A stretch of DNA of 64,000 nt from Duganella sp. CF517 (GTDB lineage Bacteria > Pseudomonadota > Gammaproteobacteria > Burkholderiales > Burkholderiaceae_D), in the NCBI RefSeq assembly GCF_900110275.1, contig NZ_FODC01000007.1, positions 186,001 through 250,000 on the forward strand. Direction: 5' to 3'. Under the pieces are notes generated by a model. That model was not told where the DNA came from. It was given only the letters and a program-made list of their open reading frames with translations, and did not search any database. Both the position numbers and the translations under genes were made by a program. Within the stretch, counting starts at the first letter, position 1. Each line of letters opens with the position of its first letter. Shown piece by piece: positions 1-8,920 of the stretch.

Positions 1-966
1 TTCCAGGCGCAGGAAACCCAGTTCAAGCTGGGCCGCGCCAACAGCTTCAGCCGCTTCCTGGAGCCGCGCTCGCTCGACGACAGCGGCTCGATGTGCGCCG
101 CGCTGGTGCGCGCCCGCTTCGCCAAGGTCGGCCCCGACCTCAAGGGCATGATCGACACCTGCAGCGGCTACGTGCAGAAGAAGCAGTACCGGCTCGATGA
201 CGGCACCTTCGCGCGCCAGCGTCCGCAGGCCTCGTCGCTGTGGGCCGACGACATGTACATGGGCATTCCGGCGCTGGCCGAGATGGGCCACCTGACCGGC
301 GACAAGGCCTGGTTCGACGACGCCGCCTCCAACGTGCTGACGATGGCGCAGCGCCTGTACAACGAGCGCAACGGCCTGTTCACGCACGGCTGGAACGCCA
401 ACAACCCGGACGCGCCGCGCTTCTACTGGGCGCGCGCCAACGGCTGGGCGGTGCTGTCGATGAGCGACCTGCTCGACGTGCTGCCGAAGGACCACCCGGC
501 CTATCCGAAGGTGCTGGCCCAGTTGCGCGCCAGCCTGCGCGGCATCGCCGAGCTGCAGTCCGGCACCGGCCTGTGGCACCAGATGCTCGACCGTAACGAC
601 TCCTACCTGGAGACGTCGGCCACCGCGATTTTCGTCTACGTCTACGCGCACGCGATCAACCAGGGCTGGATCAGTCCGACCACCTACGGCTCGATCGCCC
701 AGGCCGGATGGATCGGCCTGAGCACGCGCATCAACGCCAAGGGCCAAGTGGAAGGCACCTGCGTCGGCACCACGTTCGCCAGCGACCAGGTGTACTACTA
801 CAACCGCCCGGTCAGCGTCGACGCCATGCACGGCTACGGTCCGGTGCTGCTGGCCGGCGCCGAGATGGTCAAGCTGCTCAAGAATCCCGCCATCGACATC
901 CAGCACAAACTGCGCACCTATCACTACATGCCGCGCGAGAACGGATCGAAGATCAGCGAGCACTGA
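1..966 (+). CDS. Glycoside hydrolase family 88/105 (unsaturated rhamnogalacturonyl hydrolase-like), 5' end outside window
   Basis: The reading frame is open from base 1, so the N-terminus lies upstream; 321 codons are visible. Family members are (alpha/alpha)6-barrel enzymes that remove the 4,5-unsaturated uronic acid from pectin or rhamnogalacturonan oligosaccharides made by lyases. Visible signatures are the WADDMYMGIPALA segment with the Asp pair typical of the catalytic region, FYWARANGWAVLSM, and a WHQMLDR segment followed by ETSATAIFVY. An esterase and a GH95 fucosidase follow on the same strand, which suggests a side-chain and oligosaccharide degradation block for plant cell-wall pectin or hemicellulose. 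Family assignment is firm; the exact substrate is inferred. Confidence 0.88.
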   Translation, partial: FQAQETQFKLGRANSFSRFLEPRSLDDSGSMCAALVRARFAKVGPDLKGMIDTCSGYVQKKQYRLDDGTFARQRPQASSLWADDMYMGIPALAEMGHLTGDKAWFDDAASNVLTMAQRLYNERNGLFTHGWNANNPDAPRFYWARANGWAVLSMSDLLDVLPKDHPAYPKVLAQLRASLRGIAELQSGTGLWHQMLDRNDSYLETSATAIFVYVYAHAINQGWISPTTYGSIAQAGWIGLSTRINAKGQVEGTCVGTTFASDQVYYYNRPVSVDAMHGYGPVLLAGAEMVKLLKNPAIDIQHKLRTYHYMPRENGSKISEH

Positions 967-1206
967 TCGCCGGATGCGGCGGCACGCTGGGCCGGGCCCG
1001 CTTGCGAAATTCCTGGACAAGCGGTTTTAACGGATCGGAATTCAGTCCAGGCCCTGTAATTGTGTCGACATCGGCGAAAGTGCCGCCGTCATGGCAAAAA
1101 ATGTAACCGGAGATGGTGGTTTTCGTTATTAAAATAGACTATGGCAAGCGGGGAAATGCGGCCACACTTCATGCTGCGAAAACTTTCGCCTGATTCTGGC
1201 GCCAAT

Positions 1207-3174
1207 ATGAAAAATCCATCCCGCAGCCGCGTTGCCGGCCTGTTCTTCCTTGCGCTCGTGTCGTCGATCGCCGCCCCGGTGGCGGCGCGGGCGGCGCCAC
1301 CGGCGTTCGCTGCCATTTTTGGCGATCACGCCGTGTTGCAGCGCGGCGAACCCTTGACCGTATGGGGCACGGCGGACCCGGGGCAGCGCGTGTCGGTGAG
1401 CCTGGGCGGCGAAACCGCCGAGACGAAAGCTTCGCCGGGCGGCGCTTGGCGGCTGGCCATGCCGGCGATGGCTGCGGGCGGGCCGCATCGGTTGACCGTC
1501 TCCGGCGGCGGCGCCGCCACCACGCTCAATGACATCATGATCGGCGACGTCTACCTGTGCGGCGGCCAGTCGAACATGGCGTTCCCGGCGCGGCTGTCGA
1601 CCGGCGCGTGGTCCGACCTTCCCGCCAATCCGGATCTGCGCTTCGTCAATGTTCAAAACGTCAGCGAAGCGGCCGTCCAGGGCGATCTGGCGCGGCCGCT
1701 GGCATGGCAGGTGGTGTCGCCCAAGACGGCCGGCGAGGCGTCGGCGGTGTGCTACTACATGGCGCGCGCGCTGCAACAGCGACAGAAGGTGCCGGTCGGC
1801 TTCATCAATTCGAGCTGGGGCGGCACCACGATCCAGGGCTGGATCGGCGCGTCGTCGCTGAAGACTTTGCCCGCCTACGCAAAGCGGCTCGACGCGCTGG
1901 CCGACATGGCGTCGAATCCGGCCAAGGCGATGGCCGGCGAGGCGCGCCGGCACCAGCAATGGTGGGAGGCGCACGATCCGCAGGCCAAGGCGCAGCGCGC
2001 GTGGAGCGCGCCGGACTTCGACGACGCCGCCTGGCCCGCCGTAACGCCAGCTGGGTCGTGGAAGGAGGCCGGCATCGCGGCGCTGGCGGACTTCGATGGC
2101 TCCGCGTGGTTCCGCACCTCCGTGACGCTGGACGAGGCGCAGGCGCGGGCCGCGAACAAGCTCCAGCTCGGCCCTATCGACACCTACGACAGCACCTGGG
2201 TCAACGGCGTGCGCGTGGGCGGCGGCAGCACCGCCTGGGTGTGGCGCGACTATCCCGTGCCGGCCGGCGTGTTCAAGCCGGGCCGTAACGTCATCGCCGT
2301 TCACGTGCTTAGCGGCGGCACTGGCGGCGGCTTGACCGGGCAGCCGGAACATCGCGGCGTCAGTACCGGCGACGGCAAGTTCATCGCCCTGTCGGCGCCG
2401 TGGAAGTATCAAGTGGGCACGCGCTTGAAAGGGTTGTCGATCCCGCCGGCGCCGTGGGATATTCCGACCAGCCTGTCGACCTTGCACAACGCGATGATCG
2501 CGCCGCTGGCCGGCTACAAGTTCAAACTGGCGGCGTGGTACCAGGGCGAGTCCAACGCCGGCGAGCCGAAGGAGTACGAGACCTTGCTGCCGCTGTTGAT
2601 CGCCGATTGGCGCAAGACCTTCGGCCAGCCGCGGTTGCCCTTCCTGGTCGCCCAATTGTCGTCGTTCGGCGCGGTCGCGACCAAGCCGGCTGAGTCGAAT
2701 TGGGCGCGGTTACGCGAGGCCCAGGCCAAAACCGTCCGCAACGACGCGCATGCCGGCCTGGCCGTCACCATCGACGTCGGCGACCGCGCCGATATTCATC
2801 CGCCGCAAAAAGCGATCGTGGGCGAACGGCTGGCCCGGGCGGCGCGCGCGCTGGCCTACGGCGAGGCGATCGCGCCCGGCGGGCCGGAGGCGACCGGCGT
2901 GACGCGGGCGGGCGAGGACTTGCTGGTCAAATTCAAGAGCGCCGGTGGCGGCTTGCGTACCTATAGCGCGGGCCACGCGATCGGTTTCGAGGCGTGCGCC
3001 GGCGCAGAGTGCCGTTATGTGCTGGCGGCGCCGCAAGGCGACACGGTGGTCTTGAAAGGGGCCAACGCCCCGGGCACGACGCATGTCCGCTATGCCTGGG
3101 CCGACGCCCCCTTCGTGAATCTCTACGGCGCCGAGGACCTGCCGGCGGCGCCGTTCGAGCTGGAGGTCAGGTAA
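1207..3174 (+). CDS. Sialate O-acetylesterase-like SGNH esterase, exported
   Basis: 655 aa, predicted to remove acetyl groups from carbohydrates. ATG 1207 is chosen over the in-frame ATG 1141 because it gives a clean signal peptide (MKNPSRSR, a hydrophobic stretch, then VAARA). The SGNH block I motif GGQSNM lies near residue 120, a second block YQGESNAG near 440, and the catalytic DIHPPQK motif near 530. A galactose-binding-like beta domain (FDDAAWPAV ... SAWFRTSVTL ... GRNVIAVHVL, about residues 255-370) interrupts the esterase domain, as is usual in this family. With GH88/105 upstream and GH95 downstream, deacetylation of pectin or xyloglucan fragments is more likely here than sialate metabolism. 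Confidence 0.88.
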   Translation: MKNPSRSRVAGLFFLALVSSIAAPVAARAAPPAFAAIFGDHAVLQRGEPLTVWGTADPGQRVSVSLGGETAETKASPGGAWRLAMPAMAAGGPHRLTVSGGGAATTLNDIMIGDVYLCGGQSNMAFPARLSTGAWSDLPANPDLRFVNVQNVSEAAVQGDLARPLAWQVVSPKTAGEASAVCYYMARALQQRQKVPVGFINSSWGGTTIQGWIGASSLKTLPAYAKRLDALADMASNPAKAMAGEARRHQQWWEAHDPQAKAQRAWSAPDFDDAAWPAVTPAGSWKEAGIAALADFDGSAWFRTSVTLDEAQARAANKLQLGPIDTYDSTWVNGVRVGGGSTAWVWRDYPVPAGVFKPGRNVIAVHVLSGGTGGGLTGQPEHRGVSTGDGKFIALSAPWKYQVGTRLKGLSIPPAPWDIPTSLSTLHNAMIAPLAGYKFKLAAWYQGESNAGEPKEYETLLPLLIADWRKTFGQPRLPFLVAQLSSFGAVATKPAESNWARLREAQAKTVRNDAHAGLAVTIDVGDRADIHPPQKAIVGERLARAARALAYGEAIAPGGPEATGVTRAGEDLLVKFKSAGGGLRTYSAGHAIGFEACAGAECRYVLAAPQGDTVVLKGANAPGTTHVRYAWADAPFVNLYGAEDLPAAPFELEVR

Positions 3175-3204
3175 GCGGGCAATCAGATCCATGTGGAGGA
3201 TGAC

Positions 3205-5688
3205 TTGAACAAGAAGAAGACCGACGGTGTGGAAAAGAGTGTTTCGGAAGGCCGGCGGCAGTTGCTGGTATCGGCCGGACTGGCGATGGCGTTTCCCGGA
3301 CTGGCCGGCGCCACGATGGTCGCCACGCCGGCCGGCGGCGGCCGCGAAAACCTGGAGTTGTGGTACCAGCGCCCGGCAGGCGCTTGGGTTGAAGCGCTAC
3401 CGGTCGGCAATGGCCGCCTGGGGGCGATGTGCTTCGGCCGCGTGGCCCAGGAACGCATCCAGCTGAACGAGGACACGCTGTTCGCCGGCGGGCCGTATGA
3501 CCCGAACAACCCGCGTTCGCTGGAGGCACTGCCGGCGATCCGGAAGCTGGTCGATCAGGGCAAGCTTGCCGAGGCGGCCGACATGATCTCCTCCTCGATG
3601 ATGGCCCAGCCATTGATACAGATGCCGTATGGCGCGGCCGGCGACCTGCTGCTCGACTTCGCGGGCCTGGCGGGCGCCGGCGACTACCGGCGTTCGCTCG
3701 AACTGGACACCGCCATCGCCACCACGCGTTTCAACGACGGCAAGGCGCGGCATCTGCGCGAGGTGTTCGCCAGCGCGCCCGACCAGGTACTGGTGATACG
3801 CCTGACAGCGCAGGGCGGCACGCTCGATTTCGACCTCGGTTACCGTCACCCGGCCGCCGCCAGGTACGGCGACACCGATTACGACGGCCGCCGGAAAGGG
3901 ACATCGGCGCCGATCGGCGTGGCGTGGGACTACCTTGAACCGCCGCGCGCCGGCGAGCGCCCGTCCACGCTGTCCGTGCGCGCCGATGGTGGCGACGCGC
4001 TGCTGGTCGAAGGCCGCAACATCGAGGCGGCCGGCATACCGGCGGCGCTGCGTTACGCGGTGCGCGTGAAGGCCGTCGGCGACGGCACGATCACGCCGCG
4101 CGGCGACCGCATCGAGGTGCGCGGCGCCCGCACGGTGACGCTGCTGGTGGCGGCGGCGACCAGCTACGTCAACTATGCCGACGTCGGCGGCGATCCGCTC
4201 AAGACCGTGCGTGCGCAGACCGAGGCGGCCGCCGCCAAACCGTATGCGCGCCTGCGCGCCGCGCACCTGGCGGCGCACCGGAAGCTGTTCCGCCGGCTGT
4301 CGCTGCGCATCGGTTCCAGCGCCGGCGCCAATGCCGCCGCGTCCGCGCCGACCAACGAACGCATCGCCGCCGTCGAGGCGCGCGCGGACGCCGCGCTGGC
4401 GGCGCTGTACGTGCAGTACGGCCGTTATCTGTTGATGTCGTCGTCGCGCCCGGGCAGCCAGCCGGCCAACCTGCAAGGCCTGTGGAACGAGGGCACCAAT
4501 CCGCCGTGGGGCTCGAAGTACACCATCAACATCAACACCCAGATGAATTACTGGCCGGCCGAATCGGCCAACCTGGGCGAATGCGTCGAGCCGCTGCTGC
4601 GCATGGTCGAGGATTTGTCGGTCACCGGCGCCGTCACCGCGCGCAAGGGCTACGGCGCGCGCGGCTGGATGGCGCACCACAACACCGATCTATGGCGCGC
4701 CGCCGCGCCCATCGACGGCCCCAAGTGGGGGATGTGGCCGTGCGGCGGCGCATGGCTGTGCCAGTCGTTGTGGGAGCACTACGAATACAATCCGGACCAG
4801 GCCTGGCTGCGCCGCATCTACCCGCTGCTGAAGGGGGCGGCGTTGTTCTTCGTCGACACGCTGGTCGAAGACCCGCAGGGCAGGGGACTGGTCACGTCGC
4901 CATCGATCTCGCCCGAGAACGAGCACCACAAAGGCGTGGCCACCTGCGCCGGTCCGGCGATGGACCGCCAGATCGTGCGCGACCTGTTTGGCTGGACGCT
5001 CAAGGCCCACGCGCTGCTCGAGGATGGCGACGCCGCCTTCGCCGCCACGCTGGAGACGATGCGCGCGCGCCTGCCGGCCGACCGCGTCGGCGCGCAGGGG
5101 CAGTTGCAGGAATGGCTGGAGGATTGGGACGCCGGCGCGCCGGAGCAGCAGCACCGCCACGTATCGCATCTGTACGCGGTGTATCCGAGCGAGCAAATCA
5201 ACGTGCGCGACACGCCGGAGCTGATCGCGGCGGCCAAAGTCACCCTCAACACGCGTGGCGACAAATCGACCGGCTGGGCCACGGCGTGGCGGCTGGCGCT
5301 GTGGACGCGCATGGGCGAGGGCGAGCGCGCCTACTCGATCCTGCAAGGGCTGCTGGGACCGGAGCGCACCTATCCGAACATGTTCGACTCCCATCCGCCG
5401 TTCCAGATCGATGGCAACTTCGGCGGCGCGGCGGCGATCCTGGACATGCTGGTGCAGTCCTGGGGCGGCGAGATCCACATCCTCGCGGCGCTGCCCAAGG
5501 CCTGGCCGGAAGGTTCGCTGCGCGGCGTGCGCGCCAAGGGCGGCGTCGAGCTGGACCTGGACTGGGCCGGCGGCCGGATGACGCGCCTGCGCCTGCGCGG
5601 CAAACCGGGCGACAAGGTCCGGGTACGCTACCGCGACCGCGTACTACAGGTGGTGCTGGATAAAAAAGGCGCCGGCGCGGTGCTGTAG
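3205..5688 (+). CDS. GH95 alpha-L-fucosidase (or alpha-L-galactosidase)
   Basis: About 827 aa, the usual size for GH95. Family 95 enzymes release terminal alpha-1,2-linked L-fucose, or L-galactose, by inversion. Recognisable segments are PVGNGRLGAMCFG and NEDTLFAGGPYDP near the N-terminus, NLQGLWNEGTNPPWGSKYT and INTQMNYWPAE in the catalytic (alpha/alpha)6 barrel, TSPSISPENEH, and QIDGNFGGAAAILDML near the C-terminus. A GTG at 3193 would also open the frame. I prefer TTG 3205 because GGAGG at 3195-3199 sits five bases before it. The N-terminus then reads as a twin-arginine-like export signal (EGRRQLLVSAGLAMAFPGLAGA-type). It lies 30 bp after the esterase stop, so the two are probably cotranscribed. 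Confidence 0.9.
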   Translation: MNKKKTDGVEKSVSEGRRQLLVSAGLAMAFPGLAGATMVATPAGGGRENLELWYQRPAGAWVEALPVGNGRLGAMCFGRVAQERIQLNEDTLFAGGPYDPNNPRSLEALPAIRKLVDQGKLAEAADMISSSMMAQPLIQMPYGAAGDLLLDFAGLAGAGDYRRSLELDTAIATTRFNDGKARHLREVFASAPDQVLVIRLTAQGGTLDFDLGYRHPAAARYGDTDYDGRRKGTSAPIGVAWDYLEPPRAGERPSTLSVRADGGDALLVEGRNIEAAGIPAALRYAVRVKAVGDGTITPRGDRIEVRGARTVTLLVAAATSYVNYADVGGDPLKTVRAQTEAAAAKPYARLRAAHLAAHRKLFRRLSLRIGSSAGANAAASAPTNERIAAVEARADAALAALYVQYGRYLLMSSSRPGSQPANLQGLWNEGTNPPWGSKYTININTQMNYWPAESANLGECVEPLLRMVEDLSVTGAVTARKGYGARGWMAHHNTDLWRAAAPIDGPKWGMWPCGGAWLCQSLWEHYEYNPDQAWLRRIYPLLKGAALFFVDTLVEDPQGRGLVTSPSISPENEHHKGVATCAGPAMDRQIVRDLFGWTLKAHALLEDGDAAFAATLETMRARLPADRVGAQGQLQEWLEDWDAGAPEQQHRHVSHLYAVYPSEQINVRDTPELIAAAKVTLNTRGDKSTGWATAWRLALWTRMGEGERAYSILQGLLGPERTYPNMFDSHPPFQIDGNFGGAAAILDMLVQSWGGEIHILAALPKAWPEGSLRGVRAKGGVELDLDWAGGRMTRLRLRGKPGDKVRVRYRDRVLQVVLDKKGAGAVL

Positions 5689-5767
5689 CCGTGGGGCTTT
5701 TGCTTTCCCGCGCGGCTGACCATTTCAGGGCCCGGGACGGGGCCGGCGGCTAGAGGGCGACTACAGG

Positions 5768-5783
5768 GACCGCCGTGGCGGTC
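5768..5783. terminator. Perfect 16-bp palindrome between convergent genes
   Basis: GACCGCC-GT-GGCGGTC lies between the convergent GH95 and TonB-receptor genes. It could serve as a bidirectional transcription stop, but there is no adjacent T-run, so this is only a candidate. Confidence 0.35.
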
Positions 5784-5805
5784 ACCATGCCGAAAGCGCC
5801 GGCTT

Positions 5806-7908
5806 TTAGAAACGCCAGGCGAGGCCGGCTCGCAGCGTGCGCATCTCGCCCGGATGGGTATGGATATCCGCCACCGGCGCCGCCTCGCCGGCCAGTTGCG
5901 ATTCATAGTAGTAATCGATGTCGCTCACGCGCCGGTCCAGCAGGTTGAGCACTTCTACGGTGAGTTTAAGGTTGGCCGCCAGTCGGTAACCGAGCTTCAT
6001 GTTGACCAGTGTCGACGAGGGCGAGCGTATGGCGTCGTCCTCCACCAGCGCGCGCGCACCGAAGTAGCGCAGCCGCACGCCGCCCGACCACTGGCCGGAT
6101 TCGCCCGACACGCCCACCGACGCGGTGCGGTTGATCGAGCCGGGTATGAATTTGCCGGCTGCGTCGCTGTCGCTGAAGCGCGCGTGCGACCAGGCCAGGT
6201 TGGCGTCGATGATCCAGTCCTTGGCCGGCGAGTAGAAGTTGGTCAGCTCCACGCCGTGGCGGCGGCTTGGACGGCCCGCTTCGGTGGTGCCGGCGTCGCC
6301 GATGAAGATCAGCTCGGAATCGAGGTCCAGCTGCCAGGCGGCGATGGTCGTTTGCAGGCCGGGCACCAGGCCCACCAGCCGCAAGCCGGCCTCCTTGCCG
6401 GTGGCCTTGACGAGCGGGGTGGCGCGCGCGATGGGCGCGCCATCGCCGTCCACCGCGAGGCCGGTCTTGGGATCGACGGTGCCGGTGACGCCCCGCGCGT
6501 CGTTGCTGTGGAAGCCCCGGCCCCAATTCAGGTAGAGCTCGGCGTTTTTCCCCGGCGTGAAGATCGCGGTGAATTTCGGACTGTTGATGACGGCGTCCAC
6601 CTTGCCCGAATTGGCGGCGGTATCGCTGTCCACATCGAAGGTGTAGCGGTCCGAGCGCAAACCGGCGACGGTGCGCAGCCACGGCGTCCAGCTGGTGCTG
6701 TTGGACAGGTACAGTGCGCCGCTGCGCTCGGTGACGTCGTCCTCGCGCACGGTGGACAGGCGGCGCCGCGCCTCGCTCAGGTACAGGCCCACCGGCGACA
6801 GACGGTCCTGGCGAAGTTGCACGCCGATGGACGTCTCGGACGCGAACGGCCCGAGGGCGTGCTGCCAGGCGCGCTCGCCGTTCAGGCCCAGGATCTGTCG
6901 GCTCTCGGCCTGGTGGAACTGGTCGCCGTGTTCGGGGTCGTCGAGCACGTAGGTGACGTTGCTGAACAGGTCGAGTCGCGATTTGATGAAGTAGGCGTTG
7001 ACCTTGCCGATGCCGTCGGCGTAACGGCGGGTCCAGTCGCCCGACAGGCTGTAGCGCGAGGTCTCGCCGCCGTCGGTGGGATCGAGCGCGCCATACCGTC
7101 CGATCAGTCCGCTGTTGAGGGCGCGTTGCGGCACCTGGTCGGTGGAGTTCCATGACGAATGCATGCCCATCGCGGTCAGCCGCAGGTCGTCGTCGCCACG
7201 GGCCCAGCTGTACGACAGCACGCCGTTGACGCGCTTATAGTCTTCCGGCGTATCCCACGGCCCGTCCTGGCCGGCCCGCTCGAGCGCGTAAAGCAGGGTG
7301 CCGTCTGCCAGCGGCGTCGAGTTGGCGACCAGTATCCGGTGGAAACGGTTTTGGCCCGCCTCCACGCTGAGCAAGCCTTGCGCCAGCTGCCGGACGTAGT
7401 CGAAGGCGGCCGCGCCGGCGGCGGAAAAATCGCCTTCCTCCGCATAGTAGGTTCCCTTTTTGTACTGGATGGTGCTGACCAGTTCTGGGATCAGGAAGTT
7501 CAGGTCCGAATAGCCCTGGCCGTGGGCGTTGGTGGGCAGGTTGACCGGCATGCCCATCACCGTGGTGCGGAAGTCGGTGCCGTGGTCGAGATTGAAGCCG
7601 CGCGCGAAGTATTGATTGGCCTTGCCGTCGCCGGCATGCTGGGTCACGATCAGGCCCGGCACGGCCTCAAGCAATTCGCCGGTGCGCAACAGTGGGCGAT
7701 TTTCCAGCTGCTTGGCGGTCACCGTGCCCTGGTTGGCGGAGTCGGCCACGCCGAGCGGGATCAGACTGGCGGAGACTTGCACCTGTTGCAAGGGCTGGAT
7801 GTCTTCGGCGCTGGCTGCCTCGCTGGCGAAGGTCGGCAGGGCGGCCAGCAACATGGATGGCAGCAGGCATAGCCGCGATGGGGAATGCGTCAATAGTATG
7901 GTTTTCAT
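5806..7908 (-). CDS. TonB-dependent outer-membrane receptor under cobalamin riboswitch control (BtuB-type corrinoid receptor)
   Basis: 700 aa. It starts at ATG 7908, giving the signal sequence MKTILLTHSPSRLCLL...FASEA; the frame upstream is open but reads through the riboswitch expression region. The N-terminal plug is clear (QLENRPLLRTGELLEAVPG, YFARGFNLDHGTDF, PVNLPTNAHGQGYSDLNFL), followed by a barrel ending in the aromatic C-terminus GLAWRF that is typical of outer-membrane barrels. The leader carries a cobalamin riboswitch, so the likely ligand is vitamin B12 or another corrinoid rather than an iron chelate. No btuFCD, cob genes or tonB are adjacent. Receptor identity is firm; the ligand is inferred from the riboswitch. 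Confidence 0.9.
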   Translation of the reverse strand: MKTILLTHSPSRLCLLPSMLLAALPTFASEAASAEDIQPLQQVQVSASLIPLGVADSANQGTVTAKQLENRPLLRTGELLEAVPGLIVTQHAGDGKANQYFARGFNLDHGTDFRTTVMGMPVNLPTNAHGQGYSDLNFLIPELVSTIQYKKGTYYAEEGDFSAAGAAAFDYVRQLAQGLLSVEAGQNRFHRILVANSTPLADGTLLYALERAGQDGPWDTPEDYKRVNGVLSYSWARGDDDLRLTAMGMHSSWNSTDQVPQRALNSGLIGRYGALDPTDGGETSRYSLSGDWTRRYADGIGKVNAYFIKSRLDLFSNVTYVLDDPEHGDQFHQAESRQILGLNGERAWQHALGPFASETSIGVQLRQDRLSPVGLYLSEARRRLSTVREDDVTERSGALYLSNSTSWTPWLRTVAGLRSDRYTFDVDSDTAANSGKVDAVINSPKFTAIFTPGKNAELYLNWGRGFHSNDARGVTGTVDPKTGLAVDGDGAPIARATPLVKATGKEAGLRLVGLVPGLQTTIAAWQLDLDSELIFIGDAGTTEAGRPSRRHGVELTNFYSPAKDWIIDANLAWSHARFSDSDAAGKFIPGSINRTASVGVSGESGQWSGGVRLRYFGARALVEDDAIRSPSSTLVNMKLGYRLAANLKLTVEVLNLLDRRVSDIDYYYESQLAGEAAPVADIHTHPGEMRTLRAGLAWRF

Positions 7909-8079
7909 GGGATTGTCGATCGTGACCGCGTCGCGGTCTTTTTTTCCGGCACATCCCTCGTGTGCCGAACAAAAAAGAAACAGGCGCGGCCAAGGGCGGA
8001 CGATGCACCGGCGCGGCGGTGCGCGCCGGCAGTGCCTCCTCCGCCAATACGACAGGTCCCGGCCGCTTGCTTCCATCCG

Positions 8080-8282
8080 TTCTGGCCGGTATCCGGGCTA
8101 ACAGGACAAATCACCCCGCCTTCCCATGCCGAACGCACAGTGGACTGTTGGACTGACCGCCGGCACATCACAACACGCCGGCGCCTGTTTTACCGTTGCG
8201 GGGACAGCACACGTTGACCGCTGGCCTCCCAGCGCGTGTTTCCCGTTTAACTGCGGTCAAGGCATGACCGCGAGCACCAAAA
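8080..8282 (-). promoter_or_regulatory. Cobalamin (AdoCbl-type) riboswitch
   Basis: Read on the minus strand, the leader contains the conserved elements in order. TTAAACGGGAA corresponds to the TTAATAGGGAA block (about 8250-8240). GCTGTCCCCGCAACGGTA (8208-8191) is the B12 box, with one change from the canonical core. AGTCC follows near 8154, and AGCCCGGATACCGGCC (8099-8084) corresponds to the 3' GCC-GGA-ACC-GCC element. Between this and the receptor start lie GC-rich inverted repeats (around 8025-7981) and a TGTTTCTTTTTT tract near 7982-7971, a plausible expression-platform terminator. Cobalamin is expected to reduce receptor expression. Confidence 0.93.
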
Positions 8283-8362
8283 CACCACGATGATACTGTG
8301 TGGCGGCGTCCATGGCAATTTGATTAACAGGGAGGCGCCGATGCAAGAACTACAATAAAGAC

Positions 8363-8590
8363 ATGCCTCATTTCCTGAATCGACGCGGACTGACCGGCGG
8401 CAACGCCGTTTGGTTGCCTACCGTCCCAGGCGGGAAGGCGAACGTGACCAACATCCAGAACGTTGACGGTATCGGTACCAAGGCGCTGGAGACGGTGTAT
8501 GAGGCCGGCGACGTGCTGCTGCGCGGGCTGCGCCTCGGTGTCAGCAGTTGTTCGACGAGCGGGGTCTGCGACGCCTTGTCGCGGACGTAG
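8363..8590 (+). CDS. Unrecognised 75-codon open frame abutting the amidohydrolase remnant
   Basis: The frame opens with MPHFLNRRGLTGG and continues through NVTNIQNVDGIGTKALETV before running into the antisense of the amidohydrolase fragment, so its C-terminal 15 or so codons are probably not native. There is only a weak purine stretch upstream. I do not recognise it. It could be the broken 5' end of a gene truncated by the same rearrangement that left the amidohydrolase piece, or a chance frame. Confidence 0.2.
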   Translation: MPHFLNRRGLTGGNAVWLPTVPGGKANVTNIQNVDGIGTKALETVYEAGDVLLRGLRLGVSSCSTSGVCDALSRT

Positions 8591-8790
8591 GTCTTGATGA
8601 AGGCGTCGCCATGCAGCGCCGTCTTGGTGTCCAGCGCGATGCCGCCGCCCAGCGCCTTGACCCTGGCGATGTCCGCCGGACTGATCGTCTCGGCGTGTTC
8701 GAGGCTCCAGCGCAGGCCGTCGAGCGGCGTCCTCTGGTTCAGCTTCTCGAGCGCATCGAGGAAAGGCGTGATGTTTTCGTCGTATTGGCG
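8541..8790 (-). pseudogene. Remnant of a YtcJ-type amidohydrolase
   Basis: On the minus strand one frame reads FLDALEKLN, LRWSLEHAETISPADIARV, GGGIALDTKTALHGDAF and TPLVEQLL, an internal piece of an amidohydrolase-3 (YtcJ-like) protein including the conserved His of SLEHAE. A TAG stop lies immediately upstream in the same frame (near 8793), and similarity stops abruptly near 8541. There is no start, metal-binding N-terminus or C-terminus, so about 83 codons survive of a gene normally over 500 codons long. Confidence 0.7.
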
Positions 8791-8856
8791 CTACCCCGGC
8801 CACGTGGCGGATGGACAGGCTCACTTAGGGGATCGGGCGGGCAACAAAGCCGCCGC

Positions 8857-8903
8857 TTGACGCTGCGGACCCTTGCGCTTATATTAATGACTTACAAGTA
8901 AGT
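8857..8903 (+). promoter_or_regulatory. Promoter and TetR-type operator of the regulator gene
   Basis: TTGACG (8857-8862) and TATATT (8880-8885) are separated by exactly 17 bp. Immediately downstream, at the expected transcription start, is the perfect inverted repeat ACTTAC-AA-GTAAGT (8890-8903), a typical operator shape for AcrR/TtgR-like TetR regulators. The arrangement implies autorepression. Confidence 0.65.
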
Positions 8904-8920
8904 TAATATGAAAACCACCC

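Noticed and set aside
1129-2655. Long minus-strand open frames opposite the esterase gene, and similar long antisense frames over GH95, recN, dnaK, nirB and nasA
   Set aside because: They mirror the GC-rich third-position bias of the real genes, are Arg/His/Gln/Ala-rich and match no family.
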